DNA of 64,000 bases from Spyradocola sp034113365 (GTDB lineage: Bacteria; Bacillota; Clostridia; Christensenellales; UBA1750), in contig JAXEXP010000158.1 in NCBI GenBank assembly GCA_034113365.1, positions 1-64,000 on the forward strand, given 5' to 3'. Positions 55,992 to 63,974 of this stretch are shown one piece after another. Under the pieces are notes generated by a model, which saw only the letters and a program-made list of their open reading frames with translations, was not told where the DNA came from and did no database searches. The position numbers and the translations under genes are program-made. Position 1 is the first letter of the stretch. Every line of letters starts with the position of its first letter.

Positions 55992-56716
55992 TGACGCGCA
56001 TCAACGTAAAGGGGCTGGCGTTTCGCCAGGTCAATGAGAAGATCGAGCAGACGCACGACCGCGACATCGTGCTGGAAAACGTGTGCGGGCAGCGCTACAT
56101 CGGCGCGGGCTCCTCGGGGCGGCATCTGGTGATCGAGGGCGTGCCGGGCAACGCGCTGGGCGCCTACCTGGACGGCACGACCATTGAGGTCTCCGGCAAC
56201 GCGCAGGACGCCACCGGCGACACCATGAACGACGGCGACATCATCGTAAACGGCTCCTCGGGCGACGCGACGGGCTATGCGATGCGCGGCGGACGCATCT
56301 TCGTGCGCGGCAGCGTGGGCTACCGCGCGGGCATCCACATGAAGGCCTATAAGGACAAGATCCCCGCGGTGGTCATCGGCGGCGAGGCGGGCTGCTTCCT
56401 GGGCGAGTACCAGGCGGGCGGGCGCATCGTGGTGCTGGGACTGGACACGGAGGGCCGCGCGCCGGTGGACGCGTTCTGCGCAACGGGCATGCACGGCGGC
56501 GTGATCTACCTGCGCAGCGACGTGCTGCCCGACGACCTGCCCCCGCAGGTGGTGGCGCACCGCGCCGGCGCGGAGGATCTGGCCGACATCGAAAAGTACG
56601 TGCTGCCCTTCTGCCAGCACTTCGGGCTGGACGTCAAGAACGTTATGGATCACAACTTCTTTTGCCTGAAACCTAACACAAATAACCCTTACAAACAGCT
56701 TTACACGCAAAACTGA
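55991..56716 (+). CDS. Glutamate synthase, GXGXG (domain 3) subunit (241 aa)
   Basis: The right-handed beta-helix repeats VIEGVPGNALGAYLDG, IEVSGNAQDATGDTMNDG, IIVNGSSGDATGYAMRGG and FVRGSVGYRAGIHM are the GXGXG domain found at the C-terminus of full-length GltB, here as a separate chain. It has a structural, tunnel-forming role. The ATG at 55991 has GGGAGG 8 nt upstream; a GTG one codon before is possible. It is the last gene of the GOGAT set. Confidence 0.92.
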   Translation: MTRINVKGLAFRQVNEKIEQTHDRDIVLENVCGQRYIGAGSSGRHLVIEGVPGNALGAYLDGTTIEVSGNAQDATGDTMNDGDIIVNGSSGDATGYAMRGGRIFVRGSVGYRAGIHMKAYKDKIPAVVIGGEAGCFLGEYQAGGRIVVLGLDTEGRAPVDAFCATGMHGGVIYLRSDVLPDDLPPQVVAHRAGAEDLADIEKYVLPFCQHFGLDVKNVMDHNFFCLKPNTNNPYKQLYTQN

Positions 56717-56728
56717 TCGCAGTATAAT
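56700..56728 (+). promoter_or_regulatory. Promoter of the second glutamine synthetase gene
   Basis: TTTACA (56700-56705) and a perfect TATAAT (56723-56728) are 17 bp apart. The leader to 56799 has small hairpins (TGCCG/CGGCA, CCCC/GGGG) but no terminator or AAAGNN loop. Confidence 0.7.
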
Positions 56729-56799
56729 TGGATGTAAATTTTTTAATGCCGTTTGGTTTCGGCAGGATCCCCCACGCGGGGCAATTAAGGAGGCGCACC

Positions 56800-58017
56800 A
56801 TGAGTTACACCGACACGGAGGTATTGCAGTTTGTGCGGGAGAACGACGTCAAGTTCATCCGCCTGGCCTTCTGCGACATTTACGGCACGCTCAAGAACAT
56901 CGCCATCATGGCCGAGGAGCTGCCGCGCGCGTTTGAATACGGCCTCGCATTCAACGCGGGGATGGTCCGGGGCTTTTCCTCCGCCACGCACGACGACATG
57001 GTGCTGCACCCCGACGCCTCCACGCTGGAGGTGCTGCCCTGGCGGCCGCAGACGGGCCGCGTGGCGCGCTTCTACTGCGACATCACCTACCCCGACGGCA
57101 CGCCCTTTGAGCAGGACGGCCGGCAGATCCTGCGTCAGGCGCTGAGCGCGGCGCAGGAGCGGGGCATCACGGCGCGCATCGCGGCAAAGAGCGAGTTCTA
57201 CCTCTTCCGCCTGGACGAAAACGGCGACCCCACCGCCATCCCGCACGACAACGCGGGCTTTCTGGACGTGGCGCCCCACGATCGCGGCGAGAACGTGCGC
57301 CGCGACATCTGCCTGAACCTGGAGCAGATGGGCATCCGCCCGATGTCCTCTCACCACGAGATGGGCCCCGGCCAGAACGAGATCGCCATCGCGCCCGAGG
57401 AGCCCATGGTGGCGGCGGATCACTGCGTGACCTTCCGCAACCTGGTGGGCACCATCGCCGCGCGCAACGGCCTGTACGCCGACATGGGCCCCAAGCCCAT
57501 GCCCGAGCACGAGGGCAGCGGCTTCCACCTGAGCCTGAACGTGGTCAAGGACGGCCGCCCGCTGTTCGCGCCCGTGGACGGGCAGCTGACCCAGCCTGCG
57601 CAGTCCTTCATCGCGGGCATCCTCCATCACATGCCGGAGATGACGCTGTTCCTGAACTCCACGCCCGCCTCCTATGCGCGTTTGGGCAACCCCGACGCGC
57701 CCAAGGCGGTGGCCTGGAGTCAGCGCGGCCGCACGCAGATCGTGCGCGTGCCGCTGCCGCAGGGCGACAACGCGCGCGTGGAGCTGCGCTCGCCCGACAA
57801 CCTGTGCAACCCCTACGTCGTCTACGCGCTGACGCTGCTGGCGGGCATGGACGGCATGGAGCGCGGCCTTGCGCTGCCGCCTGCCGACGCGCCCACGGGC
57901 GATGCGCTGCCCGATTCCATGCAGCATGCGGCGGAGCTTGCCGCGGCATCGTCTTTCCTTAAAAAGGTGCTGCCCGCACAGACGCTGCACGCCTACCTCA
58001 CCCGCAGCCCCAACTGA
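56800..58017 (+). CDS. glnA: Glutamine synthetase, type I-like (405 aa)
   Basis: GS motifs are present: FVRENDVKFIRLAFCDIYGTLKN, AAKSEFYLF, EMGPGQNEIAI, GPKPMPEHEGSGFHLSLNV, STPASYARLG and VELRSPDNLCNPYVVYAL. At about 405 residues it is shorter than the usual 440-470 and lacks the typical NRSAxxRIP form (here WSQRGRTQIVRVP). It may be a short clostridial GlnA or a GS-like enzyme of other specificity. AAGGAGG precedes the start. It is linked to the ANTAR regulator gene 51 bp downstream. Confidence 0.85.
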   Translation: MSYTDTEVLQFVRENDVKFIRLAFCDIYGTLKNIAIMAEELPRAFEYGLAFNAGMVRGFSSATHDDMVLHPDASTLEVLPWRPQTGRVARFYCDITYPDGTPFEQDGRQILRQALSAAQERGITARIAAKSEFYLFRLDENGDPTAIPHDNAGFLDVAPHDRGENVRRDICLNLEQMGIRPMSSHHEMGPGQNEIAIAPEEPMVAADHCVTFRNLVGTIAARNGLYADMGPKPMPEHEGSGFHLSLNVVKDGRPLFAPVDGQLTQPAQSFIAGILHHMPEMTLFLNSTPASYARLGNPDAPKAVAWSQRGRTQIVRVPLPQGDNARVELRSPDNLCNPYVVYALTLLAGMDGMERGLALPPADAPTGDALPDSMQHAAELAAASSFLKKVLPAQTLHAYLTRSPN

Positions 58018-58068
58018 CATCCCTTGTCCCCTCCGGGCTTTTAAGGCAGGAAAGGAGCGAACGCGCGC

Positions 58069-58638
58069 ATGGATAGCGCATTGCTGGTCTCCAGCAGCGA
58101 CAAGGGCAGGCAGATGCTGCTGGAGCTGATGAACGGCTCGCAGCCCATGAAACTGACCACCGCATCCAGCGGCAGCGAGGCCAGACGCCTGGCCGCTGAG
58201 ATCGAATACGACCTGATCATCGTCAACGCGCCGCTGTCCGACGAATACGGCGACGGTCTTTCGGCCACCCTTTCGATGGATACCTCCGCAGGCATACTGC
58301 TGATCGTGCGCGCTGAGAACGCGGACGAGGTGGCGGAAAAGGTGGAGGACATGGGTGTGATGGTGCTGGGCAAGCCCATCGGCCGGGCGATGTTCTACCA
58401 GGCCATCAAGATGGTGACGGCCGCGCGGCGCAGGGTGCTGGGCCTCAAGTCCGAAAACCTGCAGCTGCAGAAGAAGATCGACGAGATCCGCATGGTGGAC
58501 CGCGCCAAGTGCGCGCTGATTCAGTATCTGTCCATGACGGAGCCGCAGGCGCACCGCTACATCGAAAAGCAGGCGATGGACCGCAGGCAGACGCGCATGC
58601 AGATCGCACAGTCCATCATCAAAATCTACGAACCATAG
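58069..58638 (+). CDS. ANTAR-domain RNA-binding antiterminator with degenerate receiver (189 aa)
   Basis: Residues about 1-120 have a response-regulator fold, but the phospho-acceptor position reads IIVNAP (Asn53 instead of Asp), while GKPIGRAMF keeps the conserved Lys. A coiled coil (about 120-145) leads into the ANTAR domain (about 130-187: RAKCALIQYLSMTEPQAHRYIEKQAMDRRQTRMQIAQSI). ANTAR domains bind paired RNA hairpins and block terminators. The start has AAAGGAG. It is co-transcribed with glnA. With three ANTAR-type leaders in the same island, its targets are probably glnN, amt and glutamate synthase. Confidence 0.9.
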   Translation: MDSALLVSSSDKGRQMLLELMNGSQPMKLTTASSGSEARRLAAEIEYDLIIVNAPLSDEYGDGLSATLSMDTSAGILLIVRAENADEVAEKVEDMGVMVLGKPIGRAMFYQAIKMVTAARRRVLGLKSENLQLQKKIDEIRMVDRAKCALIQYLSMTEPQAHRYIEKQAMDRRQTRMQIAQSIIKIYEP

Positions 58639-58640
58639 CC

Positions 58641-58665
58641 AAGGGGGATCTCTCCCCCTTTTTTT
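58641..58665 (+). terminator. Terminator after the ANTAR gene
   Basis: AAGGGGGA/TCCCCCTT arms are followed by T5-T7. Confidence 0.85.
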
Positions 58666-58700
58666 AGTGATAAATCAGCCACGAGAGGAGCGTTTTTTCC

Positions 58701-60302
58701 ATGAGCAAGTACATTTTCATCACCGGCGGCGTGGTTTCCGGCCTGGGCAAGGGCATCACGGCGGCCTCTCTGGGCCGCCTGCTCAAGATGCGCGGCCTGA
58801 AGGTCATCGCGCAGAAGCTCGACCCCTATGTCAACGTAGACCCCGGCACCATGAGCCCCTACCAGCATGGCGAGGTGTTTGTCACCGACGACGGCGCGGA
58901 GACCGACCTGGACCTGGGCCACTACGAGCGCTTCATCGACGAGAACCTCAACAAATACTCCAACCTGACCACCGGCAAGGTCTACTGGAACGTGCTGACC
59001 AAGGAGCGCAACGGCGACTATCTGGGCAAGACCGTGCAGGTCATCCCCCACATCACCGACGAGATCAAGCACTTCATCTACTCGGTGGGCGAAAAGAGCA
59101 GCGCCGACGTGGTGCTGACCGAGATCGGCGGCACGACGGGCGACATCGAGAGCCAGCCCTTCCTCGAGGCCATCCGCCAGGTGTCCATTGAGCAGGGGCG
59201 CGGCAACTGCCTGTTCATCCATGTATCGCTCGTGCCCTATATCAAGTCCTCCGGCGAGCACAAGTCCAAGCCCACCCAGCACTCCGTCAAGGAGCTGCGC
59301 TCCATGGGCATCTTCCCCGACATCATCGTCACCCGCTCGGACGAGCCCATCGATCAGGACATCCGCGACAAGATTGCGCTGTTCTGCAACGTCAAGCCCG
59401 ACTGCGTGATCGAGAACCTGACCATGCCCAGCCTCTATCAGGCGCCCATCATGCTGGAGGAAAACCACTTCTCCGACATCGTGTGCCGCGAGCTCGGCAT
59501 TGACGCGCCCGCGCCCGACATGACGGAGTGGAACGAGATGCTCCACCGCATCGACAACCGCTCCCGGACCGTGCGCATCGCGCTGGTGGGCAAGTACGTG
59601 CGCCTGCACGACGCCTACCTGTCCGTGGCCGAGGCGCTGCGCCACGGCGGGTTCGAAAACGGCGCGAACGTTACGATCGACTGGGTGGACTCCGAGAACC
59701 TGACCAGCTACAACGTGAACGAGGTGCTCAAGGACGCGGACGGCATCATCGTGCCCGGCGGCTTTGGCGACCGCGGCATCTCGGGCATGGTGGTGGCGGC
59801 GCAGTACGCGCGCGAGAACGACATTCCCTACTTTGGCATCTGCCTGGGCATGCAGATCGCGGTGATCGAGTACGCGCGCAACGTGCTGAACTACGCCGAC
59901 GCGCACTCCACCGAGTTCGCGCCCGAGAGCGCCCATCCCGTGATCGACCTGATGCCCGACCAGCAGGGCAACCTGCCCAAGGGCGGTACGATGCGCCTGG
60001 GCGCGTACCCCTGCCGCATCGTCCCCGGCACGCTGATGGCGCGCGTCTACGGCCGCACAGACATCTCCGAGCGCCATCGCCACCGCTACGAGTTCAACAA
60101 CGCGTTCCGCGAGGAGTTCATCTCGCATGGCCTGCGCGTGGTGGGCACCTCGCCCGACGAGCGGCTGGTGGAGGCCGTGGAGATCCCCGGCAAGCGCTTC
60201 TACATCGGCGTGCAGTTCCACCCCGAGTTCAAGTCCCGCCCCAACAAGGCGCACCCGCTGTTCCGCGAGTTCATCCGCGCCTCGCTGGACAAGCCCGAGT
60301 AA
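58701..60302 (+). CDS. pyrG: CTP synthase (533 aa)
   Basis: The N-terminal synthetase domain begins KYIFITGGVVSGLGKGITAASLGRLL and contains KLDPYVNVDPGTMSPYQHGEV and EIGGTTGDIES. The C-terminal class I glutaminase has FGICLGMQ (Cys nucleophile, about 382) and QFHPEF (about 511-516). It converts UTP to CTP using glutamine. Full length for the family. It has its own ribosome site and follows the nitrogen island. Confidence 0.97.
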   Translation: MSKYIFITGGVVSGLGKGITAASLGRLLKMRGLKVIAQKLDPYVNVDPGTMSPYQHGEVFVTDDGAETDLDLGHYERFIDENLNKYSNLTTGKVYWNVLTKERNGDYLGKTVQVIPHITDEIKHFIYSVGEKSSADVVLTEIGGTTGDIESQPFLEAIRQVSIEQGRGNCLFIHVSLVPYIKSSGEHKSKPTQHSVKELRSMGIFPDIIVTRSDEPIDQDIRDKIALFCNVKPDCVIENLTMPSLYQAPIMLEENHFSDIVCRELGIDAPAPDMTEWNEMLHRIDNRSRTVRIALVGKYVRLHDAYLSVAEALRHGGFENGANVTIDWVDSENLTSYNVNEVLKDADGIIVPGGFGDRGISGMVVAAQYARENDIPYFGICLGMQIAVIEYARNVLNYADAHSTEFAPESAHPVIDLMPDQQGNLPKGGTMRLGAYPCRIVPGTLMARVYGRTDISERHRHRYEFNNAFREEFISHGLRVVGTSPDERLVEAVEIPGKRFYIGVQFHPEFKSRPNKAHPLFREFIRASLDKPE

Positions 60303-60342
60303 GATCGCTCCCCCCGCAAACACACATCCAAGGAGGAACCCC

Positions 60343-61533
60343 ATGCGCATCAACGCAAACTACCGCAACATCAAGGACAGCTACCTGTTTTCCACGATCG
60401 GAAAGAAAGTGTCGGCGTTCACCGCCGCGCACCCCGAGGCCGACGTGATCCGCCTGGGCATCGGCGACGTGACGCGCCCGCTCAGCCCCGCCGTGGTGGA
60501 GGCGATGGCCAACGCCGCGCGCGAGCTGGGTACGCCCGAGGGCTTCCACGGCTACATCCCCTCCGAGCAGGGCTATTTCTTCCTGCGCGAGGCCATCGCG
60601 AGCTACTACGCGGGCCACGGCGTGATGCTCTCCCCCGACGAGATCTTCATCAGCGACGGCGCCAAGAGCGACCTTGGCAACCTGCTGGATCTGTTCGACG
60701 CGGACAACACCGTGCTCATCCCCGACCCCGTCTACCCCGCCTACGTCGACGCCAACGTCATGGCCGGCCGCCGCGTGGTCTACTGCGACGCCACGGTAGA
60801 GAACGGCTTCCTGCCGCTGCCCTACGACAGCGTCCGCGCAGACCTCATCTACATCTGCTCGCCCAACAACCCCCCCGGCGCGGTGTACGGCCGCGAGGGG
60901 CTGAAAAAATGGGTGGACTACGCGCTTAAAAACGACGCGATCCTGCTCTTTGACGCGGCCTACGAGGCCTTCATCGGCGATCCCGCGCTGCCCCGCTCCA
61001 TCTACGAGATCGAGGGCGCGGCGCAGTGTGCCATCGAGGTGTGCTCCTTCTCCAAGATGGCGGGCTTCACCGGCACGCGCTGCGGCTGGACGGTGGTGCC
61101 GGAGGCGCTGGTGCGCGAGGGCATGAGCCTCAACCGCATGTGGATGCGCCGCCAGACCACCAAGTACAACGGCACGCCCTACGTCATCCATCGCGCGGCC
61201 GAGGCGGTGTTCACGGACGAGGGCTACCGCCAGTGCATGGAGTCCATCGCCTATTATAAGGAAAACGCCCGCATCATGGCCGGCACGCTGGATCGGCTGG
61301 GCATCTTCTACACCGGCGGCGTCAACTCGCCCTACATCTGGCTGCGCTGCCCGGGCGGGCTGGACAGCTGGACGTTCTTCGACAAGCTGCTGGAGCAGGC
61401 CAACGTGGTGGGCACGCCCGGCGAGGGCTTCGGCGCGAACGGCGAGGGCTTCTTCCGCCTGACCGCCTTCAACACCCGCGAAAAGACCGCCGAGGCCATG
61501 CAGCGCTTCGAGCGCCTCGCGCGCAGCCTGTAA
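60343..61533 (+). CDS. dapL: LL-diaminopimelate aminotransferase (396 aa)
   Basis: This is a class I/II aminotransferase: IRLGIGDVTRPLSPAVVEAM, GYIPSEQGYFFLREAI, FISDGAKSDLGNLLDLF, SPNNPPGAVY, the PLP lysine in SFSKMAGFTGTRCGW and the C-terminal FFRLTAF. These fit DapL, which makes LL-diaminopimelate directly from tetrahydrodipicolinate in many Clostridia and chlamydiae. AAGGAGG precedes the ATG. It indicates a meso-DAP and lysine route by the DapL shortcut. Confidence 0.95.
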   Translation: MRINANYRNIKDSYLFSTIGKKVSAFTAAHPEADVIRLGIGDVTRPLSPAVVEAMANAARELGTPEGFHGYIPSEQGYFFLREAIASYYAGHGVMLSPDEIFISDGAKSDLGNLLDLFDADNTVLIPDPVYPAYVDANVMAGRRVVYCDATVENGFLPLPYDSVRADLIYICSPNNPPGAVYGREGLKKWVDYALKNDAILLFDAAYEAFIGDPALPRSIYEIEGAAQCAIEVCSFSKMAGFTGTRCGWTVVPEALVREGMSLNRMWMRRQTTKYNGTPYVIHRAAEAVFTDEGYRQCMESIAYYKENARIMAGTLDRLGIFYTGGVNSPYIWLRCPGGLDSWTFFDKLLEQANVVGTPGEGFGANGEGFFRLTAFNTREKTAEAMQRFERLARSL

Positions 61534-61546
61534 AAGACCGCGTTTT

Positions 61547-61589
61547 ACGCCCGGATGGGAGCTTTCCCCGTCCGGGCGTTGCATTTTGC
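61547..61589 (+). terminator. Terminator after dapL
   Basis: ACGCCCGGA/TCCGGGCGT arms, with an inner GGG/CCC, are followed by TGCATTTT. Confidence 0.7.
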
Positions 61590-61648
61590 GGCGGTTTCTG
61601 GTATACCTGATTGCAGAATACAGCCTGTCGGGGGTGCGGAAACTAACC

Positions 61649-62137
61649 ATGTTTGCTATTCTATCGATCCGCGACGCGGCGGCGGCGCAGCTGACGAACG
61701 CCGGGGATGAGTCCTGGGCGGCGCGTTTGCGCGAACTGCCGCCGGAGCGCATCCACATCGCCGTGTGCGTCGAGCCGTATCTGACCCGCATCTTCACCGG
61801 GGAAAAGACGCTGGAATCCCGCCTGGCGCGGCATCGCGTCGCGCCGTGGCATCGGGTCAGGGCGGGAGATGCGGTGCTGCTGAAGCGCTCCGGCGGGCCG
61901 GTCGTGGGCGGGTTCGAGGTTTCGGCGTGCGATTTTATTGAGATCGGCGACATCGAAGCATTCTGGGCGCGATACGGCGATGCGCTGTGCGTGGGCGAGG
62001 ATTTCCGGCAGCGCAAGCGGGCCAGCCGCTATGCCACGCTGCTCACGGTGGGACGCCCCTTTTCGCTGCCCGAGCCCATCCCCTGCCGGGAGAAAAACCG
62101 GCGGTCGTGGATCGATTTTCCGCAGGAACAGCCATAA
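61649..62137 (+). CDS. ASCH-domain protein (162 aa)
   Basis: The segment IHIAVCVEPYLTRIFTGEKTLESRL, then RVRAGDAVLLKRSGGPVVGGFEV, is the ASCH fold: the EKTLESR turn and a beta-barrel with GD and the GxVVGxxEV strand. ASCH domains bind RNA or act on nucleosides. ATG 61649 is the best start, though its ribosome site is weak; upstream in-frame codons lie in the dapL terminator region. It may form an operon with the thioesterase 12 bp downstream. Confidence 0.75.
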   Translation: MFAILSIRDAAAAQLTNAGDESWAARLRELPPERIHIAVCVEPYLTRIFTGEKTLESRLARHRVAPWHRVRAGDAVLLKRSGGPVVGGFEVSACDFIEIGDIEAFWARYGDALCVGEDFRQRKRASRYATLLTVGRPFSLPEPIPCREKNRRSWIDFPQEQP

Positions 62138-62149
62138 CGGAGGGATCTT

Positions 62150-62626
62150 ATGACAATGGAAGCAAAGCCGGCGCGGCTGTCACGCACGGTGCAGACGCAG
62201 ATCGTGCTCAACGAGCACATCAACGGCGCAGGTCGCCTGTTCGGCGGGCGGCTGATGGAGTGGATCGACATCGTTGCGGGCGTGGCGGCGCGGCGGCATT
62301 CCGGGCGCAACGTGACCACCGCGTCGGTGGACACGCTGTCCTTCAAGGCGCCCGCGTACCTCAACGACACGGTGTCCATCGAGGGCGTGGTGACCTGCAC
62401 CGGGCGCACGTCGATGGAGGTGCGCGTGGACACCTACGTCGAGGCGCTGGACGGGCAGCGCAGCATGATCAACCGCGCGTATCTGGTGCTGGTGGCGCTG
62501 GACGCGCAGGGGCATCCCACTCCCGTACCCCCTCTGCTGGCCGAGACCGACGAGGAACGGGCCGAGCAAGAGGCGGGTCTGCGCCGCAATGCGCTGCGCA
62601 AACAGCGTCAGAAGGAACAATTTTAG
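62150..62626 (+). CDS. Acyl-CoA thioesterase, hotdog fold (158 aa)
   Basis: The YciA/BACH pattern is clear: SRTVQTQIVLNEHINGAGRLFGGRLMEWIDIVAGVAA (hotdog helix), SVDTLSFKAPAYLNDTVSIEG and TSMEVRVDTYVEAL. The Asn-x-x-Gly-x-x-x-GG motif and the Asp in EWID are the usual catalytic features. It hydrolyses acyl-CoA thioesters. The charged C-terminal tail (EQEAGLRRNALRKQRQKEQ) is a helix typical of the group. ATG 62150 follows GGAGG. Confidence 0.88.
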   Translation: MTMEAKPARLSRTVQTQIVLNEHINGAGRLFGGRLMEWIDIVAGVAARRHSGRNVTTASVDTLSFKAPAYLNDTVSIEGVVTCTGRTSMEVRVDTYVEALDGQRSMINRAYLVLVALDAQGHPTPVPPLLAETDEERAEQEAGLRRNALRKQRQKEQF

Positions 62627-62645
62627 GGATTCTCAAAAATAATTC

Positions 62646-62675
62646 TTGACATTCCTCCCCGTTTTTTGGTATGCT
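62646..62675 (+). promoter_or_regulatory. Promoter of the AAC(3)-family gene
   Basis: A perfect TTGACA (62646-62651) and TATGCT (62670-62675) are 18 bp apart, 36 bp before the ATG. Confidence 0.7.
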
Positions 62676-62711
62676 CGGATTCCATTTTTTCACACAAAAG
62701 GAGAGGTTTTC

Positions 62712-63452
62712 ATGGAAAACGTCACGAAAAACGACCTGCTTGCCGCGCTGCGCGCGCTGGGCGTGCGTCCCGGGGACGTGCTGGAGGTGCACAGCTCGCT
62801 GAGCAGCTTCGGGCACGTGGAGGGCGGCGCGGAAACCGTGGTAGCGGCGCTCAAGGAGGCGGTGACCGAGGAGGGCACGCTGTTCATGCCGGCGCTGCGC
62901 CTGTCGCCGCCCGTGCCGCTGACGGACGAGGACAGGGCGCTGGGGCTGACGAGCAGGATCCGCATCCTGCCGCCCGACGCGCCGCGCACCGCGATGGGCG
63001 CCATCGCCGACCTGTTCCGCGTGCAGGAGGGCACGGTGGTGTCGGACGGCGTGTTCCGCGTGGCGGCGTGGGGCAAACACGCGGGCGAGGCGCTGACCGG
63101 CGGGCTGGACTATGTGATCGCCAACGGCGGAAAAGCGCTGCTGATGGGCGTGGACATCTACCGGCTGACGGCGATGCACTACGTCGAGGACGCGCTGCCG
63201 CAGAAGGTGCGCGACGTTTTCGCCCCCTCCGCCGAGGCGCTGCGCCGCTACCCGGAGGACGAATGGCTCATCGAGGCGGGCGAGCCGCCCATCAAGGCGT
63301 GGTACACCATTCAGGATCGCGCCTATGCGCGCGGGCTGATCCAGGAGATGCGCGTGGGCGCGAGCCGCTGGATGGTCCTGCCCGTGCGCAACGTGACCGA
63401 GCTGTACCGGCAGGCGCTGCTGACCGAGGGTAGCGCGCTGTACGGCCTGTAA
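62712..63452 (+). CDS. AAC(3)-family N-acetyltransferase (246 aa)
   Basis: The family pattern is LEVHSSLSSFGHVEGGAETVVAALKEAVTEEGTLFMPA (about 22-59), then RTAMGAIADLFR and VANGGKALLMGVDIYRLTAMHYVEDA (with the catalytic His). Members acetylate aminoglycosides at N-3, but many chromosomal relatives (YokD/FrbF-like) act on other amines or thioesters. Identity to true resistance enzymes cannot be judged here. AGGAGAGG precedes the ATG. It is the first gene of a probable operon with the flavin protein and the DUF523 gene. Confidence 0.85.
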   Translation: MENVTKNDLLAALRALGVRPGDVLEVHSSLSSFGHVEGGAETVVAALKEAVTEEGTLFMPALRLSPPVPLTDEDRALGLTSRIRILPPDAPRTAMGAIADLFRVQEGTVVSDGVFRVAAWGKHAGEALTGGLDYVIANGGKALLMGVDIYRLTAMHYVEDALPQKVRDVFAPSAEALRRYPEDEWLIEAGEPPIKAWYTIQDRAYARGLIQEMRVGASRWMVLPVRNVTELYRQALLTEGSALYGL

Positions 63453-63473
63453 CACACAGAAAGGAAGCCTACG

Positions 63474-63974
63474 ATGCGAAGAAGCGACCGACAGATCACC
63501 GACCTTGCCGCCATCCGAACCATACTGGAGGGCGAAAACCACCTGCACCTGGGCCTTGCGGACGGCAGGATGCCCTATGTGGTGCCGATGAGTTACGGCT
63601 ACACGCTGGACGACGAAGGCAGGCTGACGTTCCACCTGCACTGCGCCGACGAGGGCGAAAAGCTGGACATCCTGCGCCGCAACCCGCAGGTGTGCTTTGA
63701 GGTGTCGCGTCAGGTGCGCATCGTGCCCAGCGACACCACGGACAAGTGGACGGCGAAGTACCGCAGCGTGGTCGGCTTTGGCCGCGCGGTGATCGAGCAG
63801 ACGCGGCAGGAGAAGGAGCGCTCGCTGACGGTGCTGCTGCGCCACCTGGGCTACGAGGGCGAAGCGCAGTTCCGCGGGGAGATCGTGGACCGCATCGTGA
63901 CCATCCGCATCGAGGCGGAAAGCTACACGGGCAAGAGCAACATCAAGCCCGGCGAGGAGGGCTGCGTGCGATGA
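63474..63974 (+). CDS. Pyridoxamine 5'-phosphate oxidase-like flavin protein (166 aa)
   Basis: The split-barrel PNPOx-like fold is indicated by HLHLGLADGRMPYVVPMSYGY, FHLHCADEGEKLDILRRNPQVCFEVS and KYRSVVGFGRAVIEQ. The pattern resembles NimA-type nitroimidazole resistance and related FMN- or heme-binding proteins. It follows the AAC(3)-like gene by 21 bp with a GAAAGGAAG site and overlaps the next start (ATGA). Function is uncertain without the exact subfamily. Confidence 0.85.
   Translation: MRRSDRQITDLAAIRTILEGENHLHLGLADGRMPYVVPMSYGYTLDDEGRLTFHLHCADEGEKLDILRRNPQVCFEVSRQVRIVPSDTTDKWTAKYRSVVGFGRAVIEQTRQEKERSLTVLLRHLGYEGEAQFRGEIVDRIVTIRIEAESYTGKSNIKPGEEGCVR

Noticed and set aside
56735..56799. 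Fourth ANTAR site in the glnA leader
   Set aside because: The hairpin loop is TTTGGTTT, not A1/G4, and no terminator overlaps it.
58626..60353. Minus-strand open frame opposite pyrG
   Set aside because: Shadow of a highly conserved gene, with low-complexity translation.
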